Assembly (NCBI GenBank): GCA_021836665.1
Contig: JAKBHQ010000342.1
Coordinates: 1 to 5,146 of the forward strand
DNA from: Thermoplasmata archaeon
GTDB taxonomy: Bacteria; Actinomycetota; Acidimicrobiia; Acidimicrobiales; Acidimicrobiaceae
DNA: 5,146 nucleotides
Reading direction: 5' to 3'
Part shown: positions 5,043 through 5,146 of the stretch, one piece after another
How the letters are laid out: every line of letters begins with the position of its first letter
Numbering within the stretch: position 1 is the stretch's first letter
Translations under genes and position numbers: made by a program
The notes under the pieces: model-generated
Databases searched by the model: none
What the model saw: only the letters and a program-made list of their open reading frames with translations
Told to the model about the DNA's origin: nothing

Positions 5043-5146
5043 TCAGGCGCTGTGCGCCTTATAACCGATGCGCAGTCCACCCCAATGCTTCCCAAAGACG
5101 TAGATCGGTGCAGAGGCATCCTTCATCATTGCGAATACCCCTCCTC
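5043..5146 (-). CDS. C-terminal end of a methyl-accepting chemotaxis protein, truncated by the window edge
   Basis: Reading leftward from the right edge, an open frame gives about 33 residues containing GGVFAMMKDASAPIYV followed by FGKHWGGLRIGYKAHSA, then TGA (complement of 5043-5045). The motif (V/F)xGxHWGxxRxGY preceded by D-x-S-x-P-I is a recurrent C-terminal tail of methyl-accepting chemotaxis proteins, recalled from family knowledge. The sensor, membrane and signalling domains would lie off the right edge. Convergence with cheR, the enzyme that modifies such receptors, supports the call. Short length limits certainty. Another signalling protein with the same PAS/Cache-associated tail is the main alternative. 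Confidence 0.65.
   Translation of the reverse strand, partial: GGVFAMMKDASAPIYVFGKHWGGLRIGYKAHSA

Overview
The window holds part of a bacterial motility and chemotaxis locus that carries an insertion sequence. The genes recognisable by sequence are, left to right: the 3' part of fliW (+), a complete IS element with one long transposase gene (+), csrA (-), cheY (+), cheR (+), and the last codons of a methyl-accepting chemotaxis protein (MCP) gene (-) that enters from the right edge. Base composition looks balanced. A FliW-CsrA pair in which CsrA has a long C-terminal tail fits a flagellated bacterium outside the classical enterobacterial group. A motile actinobacterium, for example an acidophilic Acidimicrobiia member, is one possibility, but this is a weak inference and the window has no taxonomic marker.

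Left part (1-2960): fliW and csrA face each other tail to tail, and the IS sits exactly between their 3' ends. The IS has about 30 bp imperfect terminal inverted repeats (387-416 and 2706-2735, 26 of 30 matching) flanked by a candidate 4 bp target duplication, TTTG. The present fliW stop codon (TGA, 385-387) is made from target DNA plus the first base of the IS. Without the IS, fliW would read about 13 codons further and overlap csrA antisense. The transposase start lies 6 nt after an extended -10 promoter, so its mRNA is probably leaderless.

Middle (2961-3300): a divergent control region between csrA and cheY. On the csrA mRNA, a bulged hairpin stands one base upstream of the Shine-Dalgarno sequence. 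Its 3' arm can pair instead with bases downstream, which puts AAGGAG in a hexaloop. That is the architecture of a CsrA-binding site, and it suggests an autoregulatory switch. The cheY side has several short inverted repeats and a strong ribosome binding site.

Right part (3301-5146): cheY and cheR lie in the same direction, separated by a 322-base gap that has no convincing gene. cheR then converges with the MCP gene. Functionally, MCPs sense ligands, CheR methylates them for adaptation, CheY~P signals to the flagellar motor, and FliW and CsrA tune flagellin translation. The IS appears to have landed without destroying either fliW or csrA. No wholly new system is evident. The most notable feature is the csrA leader structure.
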